A stretch of DNA of 64,000 nt from contig JABTUJ010000024.1 of NCBI GenBank assembly GCA_015075445.1, positions 62,001 through 126,000 of the forward strand. Direction: 5' to 3'. This document shows, in pieces, positions 45,721 to 55,887 of this stretch. The notes beneath the pieces were generated by a model. The model ran no database searches, was not told where the DNA came from, and was given only the letters and a program-made list of their open reading frames with translations. Each line of letters begins with the position of its first letter. Position 1 is the stretch's first letter. This stretch comes from Verrucomicrobiales bacterium. GTDB lineage: Bacteria; Verrucomicrobiota; Verrucomicrobiia; Limisphaerales; J093. The position numbers were made by a program, and so were the translations under genes.

Positions 45721-46257
45721 TTGAATCCCGGCGCGCGGACGGTCGCCGCATTCGCTGTGCAGGATGCCCTTTTCTACATATTTGCGGGAATGACCCTGGT
45801 TTGCGGGGGGTTGGTGGTCGCCAATCCGTTCAGCCGGAACCCGGTCACCAGCGCCATGTTTCTGGTCCTGACCATCGTGTCGTTGGCCGCGCTGTTCGTG
45901 CTGCTCCACGCCTTCTTCCTCGCCGCCGTCCAGGTGCTGATCTACGCCGGCGCTGTGATGGTCCTCTTCCTCTTCGTCGTCATGCTGCTGGACGTGCAGG
46001 AGGAGGAGAGGCGGCGGCTGCGCCGGTTCAGCCTCGTGAGCGGCGGGGTGCTCGCCCTGGCCCTTGCCGCCCTGCTGGCCAGCGTCCTGGGGGCCGTGCC
46101 CGTCACCGACCTGAACGGCCCCGGCCTTGAGGGCACCACCGCCCCCCTCGGCCGGATGCTGTTCACGGATTACCTGCTCCCGTTCGAGATCCTGTCGCTC
46201 GTGCTGCTGGTCGCCATGGTGGGGGTGGTGCTGTTGAGCAAGCGGGATTTGTCATGA
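45721..46257 (+). CDS. nuoJ: NADH-quinone oxidoreductase subunit J
   Basis: The protein has about 178 residues with five hydrophobic segments. VVANPFSRNPVTSAMFLVLT and FLAAVQVLIYAGAVMVLFLFVVML are typical NuoJ. It is a membrane-arm subunit that contributes to the proton path of complex I. The apparent start is a TTG; a GTG at 45757 is an alternative. It is the first of five genes joined by overlaps or short gaps. Confidence 0.9.
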   Translation: MNPGARTVAAFAVQDALFYIFAGMTLVCGGLVVANPFSRNPVTSAMFLVLTIVSLAALFVLLHAFFLAAVQVLIYAGAVMVLFLFVVMLLDVQEEERRRLRRFSLVSGGVLALALAALLASVLGAVPVTDLNGPGLEGTTAPLGRMLFTDYLLPFEILSLVLLVAMVGVVLLSKRDLS

Positions 46258-46559
46258 GCGTCGGTCTCCCGCATTACCTGGTCGTGAGCGCGCTGTTGTT
46301 CAGCCTGGGCCTGCTCGGCGTGGTGGCGCGTCGGAACGTGCTCATCATCTATATGTCGCTGGAACTGATGCTGAACGCCGCGAACCTCGCGCTCGTGGCG
46401 TTCTCGCGCTACCACGAGCAACTCAACGGCCAGGTGATGGTGTTCTTCGTCATCACCGTCGCGGCGGCCGAGGTCGCCGTCGGGCTCGCCCTCATCGTGG
46501 CCTTGTACCGACGCCGCCATTCGGTGCAGGTGGGGGACTTCGCGACACTCCGGCACTAG
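46254..46559 (+). CDS. nuoK: NADH-quinone oxidoreductase subunit K
   Basis: This 101-residue protein has three membrane segments and the NuoK pattern VSALLFSLGLLGVVARRNVL and SLELMLNAANLALVA, including the conserved Glu in the second helix. It overlaps nuoJ by ATGA. It forms part of the membrane arm linking the quinone site to the antiporter-like subunits. Confidence 0.95.
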   Translation: MSVGLPHYLVVSALLFSLGLLGVVARRNVLIIYMSLELMLNAANLALVAFSRYHEQLNGQVMVFFVITVAAAEVAVGLALIVALYRRRHSVQVGDFATLRH

Positions 46560-46562
46560 CCC

Positions 46563-48431
46563 ATGAACGCCGTTCTGCCCTGGCTGGTGCTGCTACCTCC
46601 GCTCCTGGCGGCGATCACGATCACGCTGGGGGCTCTCAAACGGCCCGTCGCGGCAGCCCGACTGTCCATCGGCGCCATCGCCCTATCGCTGGCGGCCAGC
46701 CTGATCCTATTCGCCCGCGACGCGAGCGGCGTGACGTCTTTCACCTGGCTGCAGGTAGGCGGCCTGGCCGTCGAGTTCGGCCTGCGGCTGGATCCCGTGA
46801 GTCTGCTCATGCTCCTCGTGGTGACCGGGGTGGGCGGCGCCATCCACGTCTACTCGTGGGGCTACCTCGAGGGCGACCCGGGGCGCCCCCGCTACTTCGC
46901 CGGGTTGAGCCTGTTCTCGTTCGCGATGCTCGGCATCGTGCTGTCGTCGAACCTGCTTCAGATGTTCGTATTCTGGGAATTGGTGGGCGTGTCGAGCTAT
47001 CTGCTCATTGGCTTCTGGCACGCCCGTCCCGCCGCCGCGGAGGCCAGCAAGAAGGCGTTTCTGACCAATCGGGTGGGGGATTTCGGCTTCCTGCTCGGGC
47101 TGGTGTTGGTCTGGGCGACCACGGGCACGCTCGACCTCGGCGAACTCGAGACGCGTTTGACCGTGCAACCCGGGGCCTTGGGGACTGCCGCCACCGCCAT
47201 CGGCCTGCTGATCTTCTGCGGAGCCGTCGGCAAGTCCGCCCAATTCCCCCTGCACGTATGGCTCCCGGACGCCATGGAAGGTCCCACGCCGGTCAGCGCC
47301 TTGATCCACGCGGCGACCATGGTCGCCGCAGGCGTCTACCTGCTCAGCCGGGTCTTCTTCCTGCTCGACGCACCCGCGTTGACGGTGATTGCCTGGATCG
47401 GTGGGCTCACGGCGTTGCTGGCCGCCCTGATGGCGCTCCAGCAGGACGACCTCAAGCGCATCCTGGCTTACTCCACGCTTTCACAACTGGGTTACATGGT
47501 CCTGGCCGTGGGTGTGGCCGGGACAAACGGCACGCCCGTGGCCGCGATGTATCACCTGGCGACGCACGCCAGTTTCAAGGCCCTGCTCTTCCTGGGCGCA
47601 GGTTCGGTCATCCACGCGCTGCATCACCAGCAGGACATCTGGCGCATGGGCGGGTTGGCCCGGCGGATGCCGGTCACCTTCCTGACCTTTCTGGCGGCTA
47701 CGCTGGCGCTGTGCGGCGTGCCGCCGTTGAGCGGGTTCTACAGCAAGGACGTCATCCTGGTGCTTGCGTGGGAACACCATGCGTCCCTGCTCTTCCTCCT
47801 GGTCGTGTTCGTCGCAGGCTTGACGACGGCGTACATGTTCCGCCTGCTGCTCGTGGTGTTCGCCGGTCCCGCGCGGTCGCAGGATCCAGATCACGCCCAC
47901 GAATCTCCACCCGTCATGACGGTGCCGTTGCTGCTGCTTGCCGTGCCGACCGTCCTGGCCGGTTTCTGGGGTATCGATGCCTGGTTGGGGCGGGCTTACG
48001 GGGTGGCCCCCTCCCCCGCCGGTTCGTGGGCGGAACATCTGATCGCCCCGTTCACCCATGCGCCGGTGCCGGCGCTGGCAGGCCTGGCCGCGGTGATCCT
48101 TGGCGGCGGCGTGGCCTGGGGCCTGTACCGGGGCGCTCTGCGCGATCCGCTGCCGGTACACCTGGGCCGGTTGAGCCGCTGGATGCGGGATCGATTCTAC
48201 TTCGACGAGTTGTACGACCGCCTGATCGCCGGCACCCAGGACGCGATGGCCTGGGTGGCCGACGCCTTCGACCGCTGGATCCTGGCAGGCGCGGTGGTCA
48301 GGGGATTGCATGGAGCCGTCGAACTGGGGGGGCGCGCCCTCCGTTTGGTGCAAACCGGCAGCCTGCAGACCTATGCGCTGCTGCTCGCCGCGGGGGTGGT
48401 GCTCGTCCTGGCGTGGATGTTGTTCCGGTAA
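46563..48431 (+). CDS. nuoL: NADH-quinone oxidoreductase subunit L
   Basis: This 622-residue polytopic protein contains the Mrp-antiporter-like core: FVFWELVGVSSYLLIGFWHA (key Glu), SAQFPLHVWLPDAMEGPTPV, SALIHAATMVAAGVYLL and LAYSTLSQLGYM. The C-terminal part extends past the core as expected for the lateral helix of NuoL. It pumps protons in complex I. Confidence 0.96.
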   Translation: MNAVLPWLVLLPPLLAAITITLGALKRPVAAARLSIGAIALSLAASLILFARDASGVTSFTWLQVGGLAVEFGLRLDPVSLLMLLVVTGVGGAIHVYSWGYLEGDPGRPRYFAGLSLFSFAMLGIVLSSNLLQMFVFWELVGVSSYLLIGFWHARPAAAEASKKAFLTNRVGDFGFLLGLVLVWATTGTLDLGELETRLTVQPGALGTAATAIGLLIFCGAVGKSAQFPLHVWLPDAMEGPTPVSALIHAATMVAAGVYLLSRVFFLLDAPALTVIAWIGGLTALLAALMALQQDDLKRILAYSTLSQLGYMVLAVGVAGTNGTPVAAMYHLATHASFKALLFLGAGSVIHALHHQQDIWRMGGLARRMPVTFLTFLAATLALCGVPPLSGFYSKDVILVLAWEHHASLLFLLVVFVAGLTTAYMFRLLLVVFAGPARSQDPDHAHESPPVMTVPLLLLAVPTVLAGFWGIDAWLGRAYGVAPSPAGSWAEHLIAPFTHAPVPALAGLAAVILGGGVAWGLYRGALRDPLPVHLGRLSRWMRDRFYFDELYDRLIAGTQDAMAWVADAFDRWILAGAVVRGLHGAVELGGRALRLVQTGSLQTYALLLAAGVVLVLAWMLFR

Positions 48432-48433
48432 CC

Positions 48434-49927
48434 ATGGCGAACCTGAGCTTCATCATCTTCTGCCCGCTGGTCGCCGCGGTGCTCATCGCGCTGCTGCCGC
48501 GCACGTTCAATGTGCTGTTCCGCGCCGTGGCGCTGCTGGCCACTGGCCTTTCGCTGCTGGGCGCCGTGCGGGTGTTCGCCGGGTTTGACAGCGCTGCCAC
48601 CGGGCTGCAGTTCGAGCAGCACTTTCGTTGGGTAGACGCGCTGGGGATCGGATACCATGTGGGCGTGGACGGCCTCAACGTGGGGTTGGTCCTGATGGCG
48701 GCGCTGGTGGCGTTTGCCGCGGTCTGCGTCTCGCGCGAGATCCGCGAGCGGCAGCAGTTCTACTACATCCTCGTGCTGGCCATGGCGGGCGGCATCCTGG
48801 GGGCCTTCGCGTCGTTCGACCTCTTCCTCTTCTACTTCTTCCACGAACTGGCGCTGGTGCCGACGTTCATCCTCATCGGGGTGTGGGGTCGTGGCGCCCA
48901 GCGCGACTACGCGACCTTCAAACTCACGTTGTACCTCAGCCTGGGAGCCCTGGTGGCGCTGATCGGCCTGATCGCGCTGTACGTCCAGGCGGGTCAGACC
49001 AGCTTCAACCTCCTCCACCTCACGCGGCACCTGGCCCTGAATCCAATCGCGCCCGGCACCCAGTCCTGGATCTTTGGGCTGCTCCTGTTCGGCTTCGGGA
49101 TTCTCGTGTCACTCTGGCCGTTCCACACCTGGGCTCCCCTGGGCTACGCCGCTGCGCCGACCGCGGCCGCGATGCTCCATGCCGGTGTCCTGAAGAAGTT
49201 CGGCCTGTACGGCCTGATTCGCATCGCTCTGCCGCTGCTTCCCGCCGGGGCTCAAAGCTGGATGAACGTCCTCGCCCTGCTCTGCCTGGGGAACATCCTC
49301 TATTGCGGACTGGTGGCCCTGCGGCAGCGCGACCTCAACCATCTGCTCGGCAATTCAAGTGTGGCGCACATGGGCTTCGCCTTTCTCGGGATCGCCAGTC
49401 TCAGCGTGCTGGGCGTGACCGGCGCGGTGGTCGTCATGGTGGCGCATGGGCTCCTGGCCGCGCTCAGCTTCGCGCTGAGCGGGTTCCTTTACCATCGGCT
49501 GGGCACGCTCGAGATGGACCAGATGGGCGGCCTGCTGCAACGGTTGCCCTTCGTGGGCGGCGTCATGGTGATGGCCATGTTCGCCGGGTGCGGCCTGCCG
49601 GGGTTCGCGAACTTCCCCGGGGAAGCGCTGGTGTTGTTCGGCGCCTGGGAATCCTACCGCACGATCACCGTGCTCGCCTGCTGGGGAGCGCTGGTAATCG
49701 CCGCCGTCTACATGCTGCGGGCCGTGCGAACCATCTGGCATGGCCCGCCTCTCGACCGCTGGAAGGACCTGGTCGACGCCCCCAACCTGTGGGTGAAACT
49801 GCCGTACGCCCTGCTGCTCGCGGGCCTGCTGGTGTTCGGCTGTTTCCCCCGTTTGCTGACCGACCCCATGCAGCCCGTCGTCAGCCAGATCGTCCAGCGT
49901 GTCCAGGGCGAGACCGCCACCCCATGA
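48434..49927 (+). CDS. nuoM: NADH-quinone oxidoreductase subunit M
   Basis: This 497-residue protein from an ATG 2 bp after nuoL has the antiporter-like pattern: LFLFYFFHELALVPTFILIG (key Glu), LVSLWPFHTWAPLGYAAAPT, AAAMLHAGVLKKFGLYGLIR and NSSVAHMGFAFLG. It is the middle antiporter-like subunit of complex I. Confidence 0.95.
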   Translation: MANLSFIIFCPLVAAVLIALLPRTFNVLFRAVALLATGLSLLGAVRVFAGFDSAATGLQFEQHFRWVDALGIGYHVGVDGLNVGLVLMAALVAFAAVCVSREIRERQQFYYILVLAMAGGILGAFASFDLFLFYFFHELALVPTFILIGVWGRGAQRDYATFKLTLYLSLGALVALIGLIALYVQAGQTSFNLLHLTRHLALNPIAPGTQSWIFGLLLFGFGILVSLWPFHTWAPLGYAAAPTAAAMLHAGVLKKFGLYGLIRIALPLLPAGAQSWMNVLALLCLGNILYCGLVALRQRDLNHLLGNSSVAHMGFAFLGIASLSVLGVTGAVVVMVAHGLLAALSFALSGFLYHRLGTLEMDQMGGLLQRLPFVGGVMVMAMFAGCGLPGFANFPGEALVLFGAWESYRTITVLACWGALVIAAVYMLRAVRTIWHGPPLDRWKDLVDAPNLWVKLPYALLLAGLLVFGCFPRLLTDPMQPVVSQIVQRVQGETATP

Positions 49928-51378
49928 CAGACTTCGCCGCCATCGGGTTGGAACTGGCCGTAGCCGCCACGGGGCTGGCGGTGTTGCTGCTCGATCTCTG
50001 GGTGCGGCCTGAGCAGCGCCGCTGGCTCACCTGGACTGCCGTCCTGGCCGTCGCCGGCATCTTTGTGGCCAGTTTCGCCCTCACCCTGCCGGAACCTGCG
50101 CGGCTGTTCGGCGGGCTTTACGTGCTCGACGAGCTCGCCCTGTTCTTCAAGCGCTTCTTCCTGCTCGCGGCCCTGCTCGTGCTCGTGGTGGGCCAGGAGT
50201 TCGCCGACCGCTTCCCCGCGGGGCATGCCGAATACAGCGCGCTGACGCTCTTCGCGCTCACCGGCATGATGTTCGCCGCGTCGGCCAACGATTTCGTCCT
50301 GCTGTTTGTCGCCCTCGAGTTGGTCACCATCACTTTCTACGTCCTCACCAGCTTCCAACGCCGGCGCGTCGCCTCCCTCGAGGCGGGGGTGAAATACCTC
50401 ATCCTGGGAGCGCTCTCGACGGGGTTCCTGGTGTACGGCCTGGCGCTGATCTTCGGCGCGGCGGGCACCATGAACTTCGAGCAACTGGCCGCAAGCCCGC
50501 CGGCGGTGCTCGAGAGCCGGCTGCTCACCGTGGGCTTGCTGCTCGTCCTGGTGGGGCTCGCCTTCAAGATCGCCGCGGTCCCGTTCCAGTTCTGGGCACC
50601 AGACGTGTACGAGGGTGCGCCCCTGCCCACCACGGCCTTCCTCGCCGTGGGCTCGAAAGCCGCAGGCATCGTGCTGCTGCTGCGGGTCTGGTTCGTCGCC
50701 GCCCCCGCCCTCACCGCGTCCTGGGCAGGACCGCTGCTGGTCGTGACCGCCCTCACCCTCCTCTACGGGGTGCTGTGCGCGATCCCCCAGCGCAGCCTCA
50801 AGCGGCTGATGGCGTATTCGAGCATCGCCAACGCGGGCTTCCTCCTCCTCGGTTTCTGCAGCGGCAGCGCCGCGGGCGTGGCCGCCGTCCTGTTCTACCT
50901 GGGCGGCTACCTGTTCGCGGTGCTCGCCATCTTCCTGGTCGCGACCCTGGCCTGGCGCGGCACCGACACCGATGCGATCGCGGATCTGGCCGGCCTTGGC
51001 CAGCGTTCGCCGCTGCTGGCGGGCGTGTTGACGCTGGGGCTGGTGTCCCTGGCCGGAGTGCCGCCGCTCGCCGGCTTCTTCGGAAAATTTCTGCTGCTCA
51101 AGTCCGTCCTGGCCAGTGCGACGCTTCACCCCGGGCTCTATGCCGTGGCGGCCGTCGCCCTCCTGGCTGTGGTGATCTCGCTGTACTACTACTTCGGCGT
51201 CATCCGCGTCGTCTATTGGGGACAGCAGGCCGCCGCGCAGCAGCCGCCTATCCTGCTGGCCTGGCCTGCCCGCGCCGCGCTGGGGCTCTGCGTTTTCGGA
51301 CTGCTCTGGCTGGGCTGCTTCCCCGCCAACGTGCTCAACCTCGCCCAACTGGCCGCCCAATCGCTGCCCTGGCGTTGA
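49924..51378 (+). CDS. nuoN: NADH-quinone oxidoreductase subunit N
   Basis: This 484-residue protein overlaps nuoM by ATGA. Motifs: FVLLFVALELVTITFYVLTS (key Glu), AGVKYLILGALSTGFLVYG, FKIAAVPFQFWAPDVYEGAP and RLMAYSSIANAGFLLLG. It is the antiporter-like subunit nearest the quinone end. The genes nuoA to nuoI do not precede nuoJ in this window, so the complex is encoded at more than one site or the cluster is split. Confidence 0.95.
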   Translation: MTDFAAIGLELAVAATGLAVLLLDLWVRPEQRRWLTWTAVLAVAGIFVASFALTLPEPARLFGGLYVLDELALFFKRFFLLAALLVLVVGQEFADRFPAGHAEYSALTLFALTGMMFAASANDFVLLFVALELVTITFYVLTSFQRRRVASLEAGVKYLILGALSTGFLVYGLALIFGAAGTMNFEQLAASPPAVLESRLLTVGLLLVLVGLAFKIAAVPFQFWAPDVYEGAPLPTTAFLAVGSKAAGIVLLLRVWFVAAPALTASWAGPLLVVTALTLLYGVLCAIPQRSLKRLMAYSSIANAGFLLLGFCSGSAAGVAAVLFYLGGYLFAVLAIFLVATLAWRGTDTDAIADLAGLGQRSPLLAGVLTLGLVSLAGVPPLAGFFGKFLLLKSVLASATLHPGLYAVAAVALLAVVISLYYYFGVIRVVYWGQQAAAQQPPILLAWPARAALGLCVFGLLWLGCFPANVLNLAQLAAQSLPWR

Positions 51379-51482
51379 ACCGGGCCGGCTCCCGACGCTG
51401 GGGGCGCTTGCGCAACGTGGCAATGTGGCGCGCAGGAGGGCCGGGCTTGAACTCAAACAGTGGGTCTGCGAGAACCGGCCGC

Positions 51483-53624
51483 ATGCAAGCCTCGTTCTCC
51501 GTGCCCACGTTGCTGCTGGGAACCACCCTCGCCCTCGGCCTCCTTGGACCAGCTCACGCTGACCGCGTCCTCTTCGATTTCGCCCCGCCCTTCACCGCCG
51601 CCACCGCAGCGACCCAGGATGCCCAGACGTCGATCGTCGACACCGCCGAAGGTCGGGCCTTGCGCGTGACCACCGGGCATGCAGCGCCCTGGCCAGGCAT
51701 CACGCTGCCCGCCCCGGGTGGCACGGTCGACCTGACCGAGCACGCGTTCGTGCAGTTGCGCGTGCGCAACCCCGGTCAGCAACGCATCGTCGTCCACCTC
51801 CGCGTCGACAACCCCGGCGCCGATGGCACGAAACACTGCCGCACCGGGAGCCTGGGACTCGATCCTGGAACCACCGGCACGGTGCGCGTGGACCTCAAGC
51901 GGACCAGCGAAGACCGGCTCGACGGCCGGTTGTTCGGCATGCGGGGTTATCCCGTAAGCGCAGGGGGATTGGACACGGTGAATCCGGAGGCCATCAACCA
52001 GTTCGTCATCTTCCTCAACGCCCCGAAGCATGACCACGTGTTCGAGGTGCTCAGGTTGAGCGCCGGCGGCCGCTACAAGGCGCCCACAGCCTGGACCTCG
52101 GATGCGGATCCTTACCTGCCCTTGATTGATCCGCTGGGCCAGTACCGACACAAGACCTGGCCCGGCAAGACGGCCTCAGTCGAGGACCTCGTGGCACGTC
52201 GCGATCAGGAAGCCGCGGCGCTTCCCGGGGCCACCTCCGCGTTCGACGAGCAGGCTGGCTGGAATCGCTTCGGCGGCTGGGCGCAGGGTCCGCAGCTTGC
52301 CGCCACCGGGTTCTTCCGCGTCGAGAAGCACGACGGAAAGTGGTGGTTCGTGGACCCGGAAGGCCGCTTGTTCTGGTCCCATGGCATCGACTGCGTGCGC
52401 CTGATGGACGCCACGCCGATCGAGGAACGCGAGGATTGGTGCGAGTCCGCTCCGTGGGAACAGCCCGAGTTCGCCGAGTTCGTGGTCACCTCGGCCACCA
52501 CGCTCAAAGGCCACTACGCGGGGCGAACGCCGAAGTGCTTCTCCTTCGCCGGCGCCAACTTCAAACGCAAGTACGGGCCCGACTGGCGCCCTCGGCACGC
52601 GATGGTGATCCACCAGCGACTTCGCGCCTGGGGACTGAATACCATCGCCAACTGGTCCGACTCGGCCGTCATGTTCCAACGCCGCACGCCCTACACCGAT
52701 GCGGTCAGCTCACGGGGCACCCGGCTGATCGAAGGCAGCGAAGGTTACTGGGGCAAGTTCCCCGACGTGTTCGACCCCACGTTTGCCGCCAGCGTGCAGC
52801 GCTCGATGGCCGCCAAGGCAGGTCGCAGCGCCGGCGATCCGTGGTGTCTGGGGTACTTCTCCGACAACGAAATGGCGTGGGGCGACGAAACGTCCATCGC
52901 GCTCGCCGCCCTGGTCTCACCGCCGGAGCAATCCGCGAAGCGCGCGTTCCTGGCCGACCTCCGCGCCAGGTACGAGAACATCGGCCGGTTGAACGCAGCC
53001 TGGGGAACGGCCCACGCCTCCTTCGAGGCCTTGGCCGCAAGCACCGCAAGGCCCGACCCCGCCCGCGCCGGCGAAGACTTGAAAGCCTTCTACACCCGCG
53101 CGGCGGAGGAGTACTTCCGGGTCGTGCGCGAAGCAATCAAGTCGGTGGCACCCCAGCAGCTCTACTTGGGCTGTCGCTTCGCTTGGGGCAACGCCCGGGC
53201 GGCGCGCGCCGCGGCGAAGTACTGCGACGTGGTCAGCTACAACCTCTATCAACGGAGCATCGCCACATTCCAGTTCAACGGCGACGCCGATGTGCCGCTG
53301 ATCGTGGGCGAGTTCCATTTTGGCGCCCTGGACCGTAGGATGTTCCACACGGGCCTGGTGCCGGTCACGGACCAGGCCGAACGGGCGGGCTCGTATCAGG
53401 CCTACGTCGAGGGCGCCCTGCGGCATCCCCAGTTCGTGGGCACGCACTGGTTCCAGTACCAGGACGAGCCGACGACCGGCAGGGTGTTGGACGAGGAGAA
53501 CTACCAGATCGGATTCGTGGACATCGCCGATACGCCCTACGCCGAGATCACCACCACCAGCCGGCACGTGGGGGAACGCCTTTACCACCTCCGCTCGGGC
53601 CAGAAGGTCGAGGCTCACTTCTGA
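51483..53624 (+). CDS. GH50-like agarase / glycoside hydrolase
   Basis: The protein has 713 residues from MQASFSVPTLLLGTTLALGL with a signal peptide cleaved near AHADR. A beta-sandwich N-terminal region (about residues 25-200) is followed by a (beta/alpha)8 barrel starting WWFVDPEGRLFWSHGIDCVR. Putative catalytic Glu residues are in LGYFSDNEMAWGDE and VPLIVGEFHFGA, and FVGTHWFQYQDEPTTGR closes the barrel. This fits beta-agarase-type GH50 enzymes, which cleave agarose or related galactans. Substrate is inferred from family resemblance only. Confidence 0.75.
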   Translation: MQASFSVPTLLLGTTLALGLLGPAHADRVLFDFAPPFTAATAATQDAQTSIVDTAEGRALRVTTGHAAPWPGITLPAPGGTVDLTEHAFVQLRVRNPGQQRIVVHLRVDNPGADGTKHCRTGSLGLDPGTTGTVRVDLKRTSEDRLDGRLFGMRGYPVSAGGLDTVNPEAINQFVIFLNAPKHDHVFEVLRLSAGGRYKAPTAWTSDADPYLPLIDPLGQYRHKTWPGKTASVEDLVARRDQEAAALPGATSAFDEQAGWNRFGGWAQGPQLAATGFFRVEKHDGKWWFVDPEGRLFWSHGIDCVRLMDATPIEEREDWCESAPWEQPEFAEFVVTSATTLKGHYAGRTPKCFSFAGANFKRKYGPDWRPRHAMVIHQRLRAWGLNTIANWSDSAVMFQRRTPYTDAVSSRGTRLIEGSEGYWGKFPDVFDPTFAASVQRSMAAKAGRSAGDPWCLGYFSDNEMAWGDETSIALAALVSPPEQSAKRAFLADLRARYENIGRLNAAWGTAHASFEALAASTARPDPARAGEDLKAFYTRAAEEYFRVVREAIKSVAPQQLYLGCRFAWGNARAARAAAKYCDVVSYNLYQRSIATFQFNGDADVPLIVGEFHFGALDRRMFHTGLVPVTDQAERAGSYQAYVEGALRHPQFVGTHWFQYQDEPTTGRVLDEENYQIGFVDIADTPYAEITTTSRHVGERLYHLRSGQKVEAHF

Positions 53625-53780
53625 TCCTCGGACCGCGCGCCAGCGTTTGGAGTGCGGCGTCTTCCAGCGGCGCTTTGCGTCTTCCCCTGCCCCCCCCTCC
53701 CCACCGAGTTGTCAATACTGCGGACTGACCCCGGAGAAAAGCGTGGCGTCCGCGCTGCGTCTTCGCCTACCTTCACCGGC

Positions 53781-55042
53781 ATGAACCCGCCCACCGCCAG
53801 CGGATTCCGCCGCACCGCCATCACCGCCCTCCTCGAACGGGTGGTGGCGACCACGCCGGTGATTGATATCCATACTCACCTCTACGACCCACTGTTAGGT
53901 GGACTCCTCTGGGGAATGGATGACTTGCTCGTCTACCACTACCTCGCCGCCGAGGCCTTCCGCTACCTCGAGGAACCCCCCGAGCTGTTCTTCGCCCGCC
54001 CCAAAACGGAGCAGGCCGACCGGATCTGGCACGAGCTCTTCCTCGCCCATTCCCCGGTGTCTGAAGCCTGTCAAGGCGTGCTTACCACCCTGCACCGGTT
54101 CGGCCTCGACCCCCATGTCCGAGACCTCCCCGCCTTGCGCACCTGGTTCGCCCAGTGGCCCCTCGAAACCCACGTCAGCCGCACCCTCGAACTCGCCAAC
54201 GTCGCCAAGGTCTACATGACCAACTCGCCGTTCGACGATGCCGAACGCGCCGTCTGGGAACAGGGATTCCTGCGCGATGAACGGTTCGTGGCCGCCCTCC
54301 GCATTGACCCCCTCCTCGTCGATTGGCCGGGCGCCGCCCGCCGCCTCTCCGATTGGGGGTACAACGTCGGCGAAGGACTCTCCGCCTCCACGTGTGGCGA
54401 GGTTCGACGTTTCCTCGCGGATTGGACCCGACGCCTCGACGCCCGCTACGTCATGGTGTCGTGCCGCCGGATTTCGCCTTTCCCGCCAGCTCCGACACTG
54501 CCCAGCTCATCGAACGGGTCGTCCTGCCGCACTGCCAGGATTCCGGCCTGCCCTTCGCCTTGATGCTCGGCGTCCGCCGGGCCGTGAACCCCCGACTCCA
54601 GCTCGCCGGCGACGGCGTGGGCCGCAGCGATCTGAACGCCCTCGCCAACCTCTGCGACGCTTACCCGCAAAACCGGTTCGCCGTCACCGTGCTCTCGCGC
54701 GAAAACCAGCACGAGCTCTGCGTCCTGGCACGCAAGTTCCGCAACCTCCACGTCTTCGGCTGCTGGTGGTTCACCAATGTGCCGGTCCTCATCGAGGAAA
54801 TCACCCGGCTGCGCCTTGAGCTGCTCGGCTTGAGCTTCACCGTGCAACACTCGGATGCCCGTGTCCTCGAGCAGATCATCTACAAGTTCGATCACACCCG
54901 GCGAATCCTTGTGAAGGTCCTCGCCGATCGCTATGCGGAGCTGGCAGCCACCGGCTGGGAAACCACCGAGGCCGAGGTGCGGCGCGACGTGCGGGACCTC
55001 CTGGGCGGCGGGTTCGAACGGTTCTGTCAGCCCGCAGCATGA
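53781..55042 (+). pseudogene. Glucuronate isomerase-like (UxaC family) protein with one frameshift
   Basis: From MNPPTASGFRRTAITALL, the frame gives VIDIHTHLYDPLLGGLLWGM and LLVYHYLAAEAFRYLEEPPE, the metal-binding and substrate region of amidohydrolase-type uronate isomerases. Near 54460 the frame must gain one base to continue VPPDFAFPASSDTAQLIERV … HVFGCWWFTNVPVLIEEITR to the stop at 55042. Both halves are otherwise well kept, so a sequencing error or a very recent mutation is likely. The stop overlaps the folP start by ATGA. Confidence 0.75.
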
Positions 55043-55887
55043 TCTGGGAAGGACGGCATCACCGGTGGGTCTTTCCGCGTCCCGCGTTGCTGATGGGCGT
55101 GGTGAACGTGACGCCCGATTCCTTCTTCGACGGCGGCCGTCACTTTGACAGCGCGTCGGCCATCGCGCACGGCGAGGCGCTGGCGGCCGAAGGAGCAGAG
55201 ATCCTGGACGTGGGCGGCGAGTCCACCCGGCCCGGGGCGCGACCCGTCGGGGAGGAGGAGGAACGGCGGCGGGTGTTGCCGGTGATTGAAGCGCTCGCGC
55301 AACGGCGCGGCGTGGCGGTGTCGGTGGACACGCGCAAGCCGGGCGTGGCGCGAGCAGCTCTGGCCGCGGGAGCGGTGATCGTGAACGACGTGGCGGCCAA
55401 CCGCGAGGATCCCGCGCTATGGCAGGTGGTGGCGGAAGCCGGAGCCGCCTACGTCTGCATGCACATGCAAGGGAGCCCGGAGACCATGCAGAGCGAGCCG
55501 GTTTACCGCGACGTCGTGGCCGAGGTGCATGACTTTTTCGCCGAACGCCTCCAACGTCTGGCCGCCGCCGGGGTCAGGTCCGGGCAGGTAGCCCTCGATG
55601 TGGGCATCGGCTTCGGCAAGACCGTCGACCACAATTCAGCATTGCTCGCGGCGCTGGAATCCTTTAGGAGCTTTCAGCGCCCGCTGGTCCTCGGGGTGTC
55701 GCGGAAGTCGTTCATCGGCAAACTGCTCGGCGTCGAGGTGCAAGACCGCCTCCCGGCTTCCGTGGCCTGCGCTGCGTGGGCGGTGGCCCACGGGGTCGAG
55801 GTGATTCGCACGCATGACGTGGCCGCGACCCGGCAGGCGGTACGCTTGATCGAGGCCCTGCGGGCGCGACCGGATGCTGGATGCTGA
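55039..55887 (+). CDS. folP: Dihydropteroate synthase
   Basis: This 282-residue protein has all the DHPS signatures: LLMGVVNVTPDSFFDGG, GAEILDVGGESTRPGA, VSVDTRKPGVARAAL, VNDVAAN, CMHMQGSPETMQ and a late DVGIGFGKTVDHN and VLGVSRKSFIG. It joins para-aminobenzoate to the pterin pyrophosphate in folate synthesis and is the sulphonamide target. It overlaps the uronate isomerase-like gene by 4 bp and cdaA by 7 bp. Confidence 0.95.
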   Translation: MIWEGRHHRWVFPRPALLMGVVNVTPDSFFDGGRHFDSASAIAHGEALAAEGAEILDVGGESTRPGARPVGEEEERRRVLPVIEALAQRRGVAVSVDTRKPGVARAALAAGAVIVNDVAANREDPALWQVVAEAGAAYVCMHMQGSPETMQSEPVYRDVVAEVHDFFAERLQRLAAAGVRSGQVALDVGIGFGKTVDHNSALLAALESFRSFQRPLVLGVSRKSFIGKLLGVEVQDRLPASVACAAWAVAHGVEVIRTHDVAATRQAVRLIEALRARPDAGC

